Assembly (NCBI GenBank): GCA_949025205.1
Contig: CARMXJ010000047.1
Location: 1 to 9,544 of the forward strand
From: an uncultured Bacilli bacterium
Lineage (GTDB): Bacteria > Bacillota_I > Bacilli_A > RF39 > UBA660
Direction of reading: 5' to 3'
Length of the DNA: 9,544 nucleotides
Of this stretch, positions 6,342 through 9,544 are shown in pieces. Position numbers and translations under genes: made by a program. Positions within the stretch are counted from its first letter, which is position 1, and every line of letters begins with the position of its first letter. The notes below the pieces were generated by a model, which was not told the origin of the DNA, made no database searches, and saw only the letters and a program-made list of their open reading frames with translations.

Positions 6342-6824
6342 TTATTCATCCTTCCCTGTTTTTAATTGTGTATTGCTATTTTTCCATTTTTTTAATACTT
6401 TTACTGCTTCATCTCTTTGAAACTCTGGTATAATTTCAATTTTTCTGTTGCTACATACTTTAGCAATATCACTTGATTTAGCAAGTATTTCATTTACACA
6501 TTCTTCGGAATCTTCTAATGTTGCTCCATATACTAATCTATCAATACCTGTATATAAAATAGCTCCCATACACATGGCACAAGGTTCACAAGAAGAATAT
6601 ATTGTAACTCCCTTACCACCTTCTGCACATAAATGTCCTCCAAGTTTATCCATTGCATCTTCTATTGCTCTTAACTCTGCATGAGAAAATGCACTTTTTG
6701 ATACAGGTATATCACTATCGCTTCTTCCTATAATTTTGTTATCTTTAACAATAACTGCACCATAGGGATAATATGCCTTTTTTGATAATTCAATTGCTAT
6801 ATCCATAAATTCTTTATCATTCAT
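6342..6824 (-). CDS. Nucleoside/guanine deaminase (CMP/dCMP deaminase family)
   Basis: This 160-residue zinc-dependent deaminase has the full family signature: HAE at residues 48-50 (zinc-ligand histidine and proton-shuttle glutamate) and PCAMC at 81-85 (two zinc-ligand cysteines). An N-terminal YPYGAVIVKDNKIIGRS and the GAILYTGIDRLVYGA helix follow the pattern of guanine deaminase/TadA-like enzymes. Guanine or another purine/cytosine base or nucleoside is the likely substrate. It lacks features that would firmly mark it as the tRNA deaminase TadA, and the accessory setting argues against that. ATG 6824 is preferred over the TTG at 6833, because AGGGAG sits directly before that TTG but 9 nt before the ATG. 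The ribosome binding site and start region overlap the end of the methyltransferase gene, showing one operon. Confidence 0.85.
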   Translation of the reverse strand: MNDKEFMDIAIELSKKAYYPYGAVIVKDNKIIGRSDSDIPVSKSAFSHAELRAIEDAMDKLGGHLCAEGGKGVTIYSSCEPCAMCMGAILYTGIDRLVYGATLEDSEECVNEILAKSSDIAKVCSNRKIEIIPEFQRDEAVKVLKKWKNSNTQLKTGKDE

Positions 6825-6829
6825 TTTTA

Positions 6830-7444
6830 TCAACTCCCTACTTTTTTACATATTACTATTAATTTATCATTTTGCATTGAAAGATTGCTTATTGGTTTCT
6901 TTCTTGCTTTTTCTATAACTATAAAGTTATTATCTTTTAATACTTGTTCTATTTCATTAAAAGAATAGTAATTTATAAACTTATCTAGATCTTTATTAAG
7001 ATTTTCTTTTATGTATCCTTCTCCTTGGCCTTCTTGAAGAATAATCAACATTACACCATCATCATCTAATAAATTATAATATTGTTTAAGAACTTCTTTT
7101 ACCTCTTCTTTGGAAATATGAAATAATGAATATGCTAACATTATACCATTGTACTTTTTATCTGTTATGATTTTTCTCATATCCATTTGAAAAAAATTAA
7201 CATTATCTATTTTACTTTTAGCAATTTTTATCATTTCTTCTGAATAATCAATAGCATCAACAAAATATCCCTTATCAGCGATATACTTGGATAATGTTCC
7301 AGGTCCACAACCAATATCTAATATTTTATTTCCAACTATGTAATTTAAAAATGTATCAATATATGGCGTATCACTTAAATCATTACCATATTCTTCATCA
7401 TACTTTTCTGCAATTTTATTATAAGTATTTAGGGTTTCTTCCAT
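6830..7444 (-). CDS. Class I SAM-dependent methyltransferase
   Basis: This 204-residue cytoplasmic methyltransferase has the Rossmann-type fold. Motif I ILDIGCGPG is at residues 41-49. It is followed by an acidic motif II loop (VDAIDYSEEMIKIAK, D about 63), motif III around FFQMDMRKI, and motif IV near MLAYSLFHIS. These bind S-adenosylmethionine. The N-terminal YNKIAEKYDEEYG is common in small-molecule (UbiE/Tam-like) methyltransferases, so the acceptor is probably a small molecule but is not determinable. ATG 7444 is chosen because GGAGG (7453-7457) lies 8 nt upstream; the ATG at 7459 overlaps that site. The 49-nt gap to the preceding gene is the largest in the cluster. Its last codons carry the deaminase ribosome binding site. 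Confidence 0.85.
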   Translation of the reverse strand: MEETLNTYNKIAEKYDEEYGNDLSDTPYIDTFLNYIVGNKILDIGCGPGTLSKYIADKGYFVDAIDYSEEMIKIAKSKIDNVNFFQMDMRKIITDKKYNGIMLAYSLFHISKEEVKEVLKQYYNLLDDDGVMLIILQEGQGEGYIKENLNKDLDKFINYYSFNEIEQVLKDNNFIVIEKARKKPISNLSMQNDKLIVICKKVGS

Positions 7445-7493
7445 AAACAACACCTCCATATCACTTATTTTAATAATGTCCCACTATAAATAA

Positions 7494-7781
7494 CTAATCT
7501 ATTTTTGTTTTACAATCATCATATAATGGACAATAAATACAATTCTTTTTATTACAAAATTCATTCCCTATATTCCATAAGTATTTATCTACTAAATTTG
7601 CATCAATTCCTAGCTTATCTCCACTTTCTATATATAAACTAGATAATTCTTCTATTTGTTTATTATTTAACTTCCTACTATCGATAATATTATTTAAATA
7701 ACTAATTTCAATGTCATGTCTATCTAATGGAATATAACCTAATTTATCATTAAAATTACAGACACCTGATTCATATATCAA
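7494..7781 (-). pseudogene. C-terminal part of a split helix-hairpin-helix DNA glycosylase-like gene (Fe-S cluster region)
   Basis: The 95 residues start at a TTG that overlaps the upstream frame's stop, but are better read as the continuation of the upstream frame. Adding one A to the AAAA run (minus strand, 7804-7807) joins them as YKKTGGLLLRLIYESG. Seen here are IPLDRH (D20), matching the VDTH aspartate of endonuclease III-type enzymes, and a C76-x4-C81-x2-C84-x5-C90 cluster ending CPLYDDC. That cluster resembles the C-x6-C-x2-C-x5-C iron-sulfur motif of endonuclease III, with a shorter first gap. If joined, the protein would be about 227 residues, near the size of small Nth-like proteins. 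It is likely a DNA base-repair or related DNA-binding protein, but the split may make it nonfunctional. Confidence 0.62.
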
Positions 7782-8176
7782 TCTAAGTAATAAACCACCT
7801 GTCTTTTGTATTTAGATAATTCTGTTGATAAATTTAACCACTTATCTACTGCAACATTAGGATATCTTGGATGAATATTATTTTTCATTATACTTAATAG
7901 TTCTTCCTTATTTGTAGTAAAGTTTGCTATAACACAATTTGGATTAAATATTTGTGGGTATATATGATAAGTATTTATTAAATTGTTATGATAGTTTTGT
8001 GACCTCATACCATAATCTAATAAACAGGAATAAAAAATATAAACTAACCATCCGTTACTTTTATATTCTACTTCTGGTGGAAAATCAACAGTTGCTAAAT
8101 TATTAAAATCCTTACTGTTATAATATTCATGCATTTTTTGTACCAATCTATCAATCTTTTTTTCGCTAACTGTCAT
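7778..8176 (-). pseudogene. N-terminal part of a split helix-hairpin-helix DNA glycosylase-like gene
   Basis: This 132-residue frame has a strong ribosome binding site (AAGGAGA before ATG 8176). The helical sequence has the layout of an endonuclease III-like N-terminal domain: a WLVYIFYSCLLDYGMRSQNY helix pair, then a segment near HPRYPNVAVDKWLNLSTELS, leading to the position where the family carries its catalytic lysine. The last residues VVYYLD come from the shifted frame; the corrected frame continues KKTGGLLLRL. The break thus lies exactly at the KT pair that aligns with the lysine motif GRKTA of endonuclease III (my alignment by eye). The gene follows the YqfO-like gene by 15 nt. As written, only a truncated protein without the active site would be made. 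Confidence 0.6.
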
Positions 8177-8191
8177 ATTTTCTCCTTAAAC

Positions 8192-8533
8192 TTATTTAAA
8201 AAAATCTTCATCTATTAATGGAATAATATCTATTGCAGGTTCTTCGTATGGATGTATTTCTCTTAATTTTGTTATTATCTTTTTAACTTTGTCAACATCA
8301 CATACAATTTCTAGCTTTTCTTCTTCCACAAATTCTAAATTGTTTTTTTCTCCAATATATGGATTAGCATTATCATTTGGCTTAAAAGTTCCGACAGACC
8401 TTGTTGATAAAGTACAGTAAGTATAATCTCCAATTATTCCAGCACCTTCATTGCAAATTGCATTTCTTACTTCTTCAACATTTTCTAAGGGGATTGTTAC
8501 AAAAATTTTTACTCTTTTTATATCTATATTCAT
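8192..8533 (-). CDS. NIF3/YqfO-like stand-alone domain protein
   Basis: This 113-residue protein corresponds to the insertion or C-terminal domain of the NIF3/YqfO family, with a PII/CutA-like ferredoxin fold. The diagnostic segment is REIHPYEEPAIDIIPL at about residues 91-106. Further matches are KIFVTIPLENVEEVRNAICNEGAG at the start and GDYTYCTLSTRSVGTFKP in the middle. Stand-alone versions of about 100-115 residues are known and poorly understood; a metal- or ligand-binding or trimer-forming role is possible. The start ATG 8533 has AAAGGAGA 9 nt upstream. It is the first gene of the minus-strand cluster and is preceded by a long inverted repeat at 8567-8617 in its leader or promoter region. 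Confidence 0.75.
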   Translation of the reverse strand: MNIDIKRVKIFVTIPLENVEEVRNAICNEGAGIIGDYTYCTLSTRSVGTFKPNDNANPYIGEKNNLEFVEEEKLEIVCDVDKVKKIITKLREIHPYEEPAIDIIPLIDEDFFK

Positions 8534-8566
8534 TTTTTATTTCTCCTTTCTTTAGTCTATAATTTT

Positions 8567-8617
8567 ATGTTCCTTTCTCCATACAGATTACAGTATTTTG
8601 TATGGAGAAAGGAACAT
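8567..8617. repeat. 19-bp perfect inverted repeat (hairpin) upstream of the YqfO-like gene
   Basis: The arms at 8567-8585 and 8599-8617 are perfectly complementary over 19 bp with a 13-nt loop. On the plus strand a T-rich stretch follows (TTATTTTTG), as in a terminator, but no plus-strand gene precedes it. On the minus strand no T-tract follows; the YqfO-like start lies 33 nt downstream. The arm motif GGAGAAAGG resembles the ribosome binding site of that gene. It could be a leader hairpin, an operator, or a mobile-element relic. Confidence 0.85.
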
Positions 8618-8670
8618 TATTTTTGTGTCTCAATATTTTACTTTTTAACTTTAAACTAATATAGTTTTTC

Positions 8671-8792
8671 TCAATTTATTAAATCAGTATAATATATAAT
8701 TCCTTTATCTAATGATTTTGCATATTCAATTTCTTTATTTGGATATTTGGAAGGCAAAGTAATATTATTATTGATATTTTTTTAAACTCCAT
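8671..8792 (-). pseudogene. Small unrecognised ORF beside RhuM, broken by a one-base frameshift
   Basis: A minus-strand frame running down to the TGA at 8671-8673 reads coding-like protein (LPSKYPNKEIEYAKSLDKG and onward, ending YYTDLIN). It has no start in its own frame. An ATG at 8792, just 5 nt after the RhuM stop, leads MEFKK into a run of seven A (8777-8783). Adding one A joins both into a protein of about 40 residues. Without it the ATG frame ends after 27 residues. It is not recognised as any family. It may be a short genuine partner of the RhuM gene or the tail of a lost gene. Confidence 0.35.
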
Positions 8793-8797
8793 TTCAA

Positions 8798-9544
8798 TTA
8801 CTCATCTTCTTTATTATTTTTATCTCCAATTTGTTTTAATTCATTAATACTTTCTAAATAATGAATTTCTATATCACTTGGTAAACTATTAATTCTTTCT
8901 TTAAAGATATTGTATTCTTTCTCTACATGACTCATTGCATATTCATGACTTATTTTTCCTGAATCTTTTAAAATATCTTTTCTATTCATTGTTAAGAAAT
9001 AATTTAATTCTTCTATCCAGTCAGCCATTTTCATTGCTCTTCTTTCAATGGCTTGTAATTCAGCATAATCCAAATACATTGAAACAATTCTATTTAGAAT
9101 ATCGAGTTCCTTTTCCGTTAAATAATTTTTTGCTATTGTTGTTTCATAAAAACTAGGAATTTTACCTTCAAAAGAGGTTAACCCCATAAAATCTTTATTA
9201 CCATCAGCTCTCTCAACAATTACTTCTGCTGCAGTATGACCATGTGCTGCCCAATGCATTTTGTTTTGGACTGTTTTAAAAAATTCTTGTGTTATTTTAG
9301 CTCTAGGATCATAATCAACTGAAGTAGCATATATATCTAAAATCTTTCTCCAAAATACTTTCTCTGAAGAACGAATATCACGAATTCTTGAAAGTAATTC
9401 ATCAAAATATAAGCCTCCACCAGCTCTTTTCAATAAATCATCATTCATAGTAAATCCCTTTTGGATATATTCTGTCAATCTTTCGTTTGCCCAAATTCTA
9501 AAATTCGTACCAATATTTGATTTTACTCTAAAACCAATTGCAAC
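8798..9544 (-). CDS. RhuM-family protein, C-terminal 248 residues (5' end outside window)
   Basis: The reading frame is open to the right edge, so the gene is partial. The visible part starts VAIGFRVKSNIGTNFRIWAN, then ERLTEYIQKGFTMNDDLLK, the conserved core of the RhuM ('virulence RhuM') family. It continues through SRIRDIRSSEKVFWRKILDIYATSVDYDP, NKMHWAAHGHTAAEVIVERAD and YLDYAELQAIERRAMKMADW. Family members are about 330-345 residues, so roughly 80-100 residues are missing. RhuM genes occur in pathogenicity islands and in mobile or defence-associated regions of many bacteria; their biochemical role is not settled. An apparent start at the TTG at 9478 is not the real one, because family-matching sequence continues upstream of it. 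The C-terminal 25 residues are charged and variable. Confidence 0.88.
   Translation of the reverse strand, partial: VAIGFRVKSNIGTNFRIWANERLTEYIQKGFTMNDDLLKRAGGGLYFDELLSRIRDIRSSEKVFWRKILDIYATSVDYDPRAKITQEFFKTVQNKMHWAAHGHTAAEVIVERADGNKDFMGLTSFEGKIPSFYETTIAKNYLTEKELDILNRIVSMYLDYAELQAIERRAMKMADWIEELNYFLTMNRKDILKDSGKISHEYAMSHVEKEYNIFKERINSLPSDIEIHYLESINELKQIGDKNNKEDE

Noticed and set aside
6448..6684. Plus-strand ORF of 78 codons opposite the deaminase
   Set aside because: It is antisense to the zinc-binding motifs of a clear deaminase; no start signal.
8653..8667. Small inverted repeat AAACTA/TAGTTT as a terminator after the RhuM transcript
   Set aside because: Only 6 AT-rich pairs and no T-tract in the minus direction; easily found by chance in this base composition.
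8935..9156. Plus-strand ORF of 73 codons opposite RhuM
   Set aside because: Antisense to conserved RhuM sequence; leucine/phenylalanine-rich as expected from reverse-strand AT-rich coding.

Overview
The window is AT-rich DNA with the standard genetic code (TGA is used as a stop and TGG for tryptophan) and strong AGGAGG-type ribosome binding sites. Together with two CotF-family spore coat genes, this points to a low-GC Firmicute, most likely a spore-forming clostridium or relative. The exact genus cannot be read from the sequence.

Layout. (1) Positions 87-1636 hold an IS30-family insertion sequence with 23-bp inverted ends. Its transposase is split by a one-base frameshift, and its left end is duplicated in tandem with a 31-nt period. 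It abuts the 3' end of a two-gene spore coat operon on the minus strand (1647-2111). (2) A radical SAM protein of the spore photolyase-like family (2184-3071, minus) is divergent from a three-gene ABC importer operon (3179-5697, plus: membrane-anchored NMT1-like binding protein, ATPase, permease). The two promoters have overlapping -35 boxes. A bidirectional terminator at 5690-5732 closes the importer operon and, from the other side, the next cluster. (3) A minus-strand run of six small genes (8533 down to 5741) is closely packed. In transcription order they are a NIF3/YqfO-like protein, a helix-hairpin-helix DNA glycosylase-like protein split by a frameshift, a SAM methyltransferase, a guanine/cytidine-type deaminase, an NTF2/SnoaL-like protein and a half-length glyoxalase (VOC) protein. 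(4) Upstream lie a 19-bp perfect inverted repeat, a small broken ORF, and the C-terminal 248 residues of a RhuM-family protein that runs off the right edge.

The ABC genes form one functional unit, with 8-bp stop/start overlaps. The six-gene cluster looks like an accessory collection of nucleotide, DNA or small-molecule enzymes rather than a recognised pathway. Three separate reading frames (IS30 transposase, glycosylase-like gene, small ORF next to RhuM) are each restored by adding one A to an A-run. The breaks therefore share a cause, such as sequencing or assembly undercalls, phase-variable slippage, or decay. I see no clear new multi-gene system. The most useful points are these shared A-run breaks, the RhuM neighbourhood, the 19-bp hairpin and the IS end structure.
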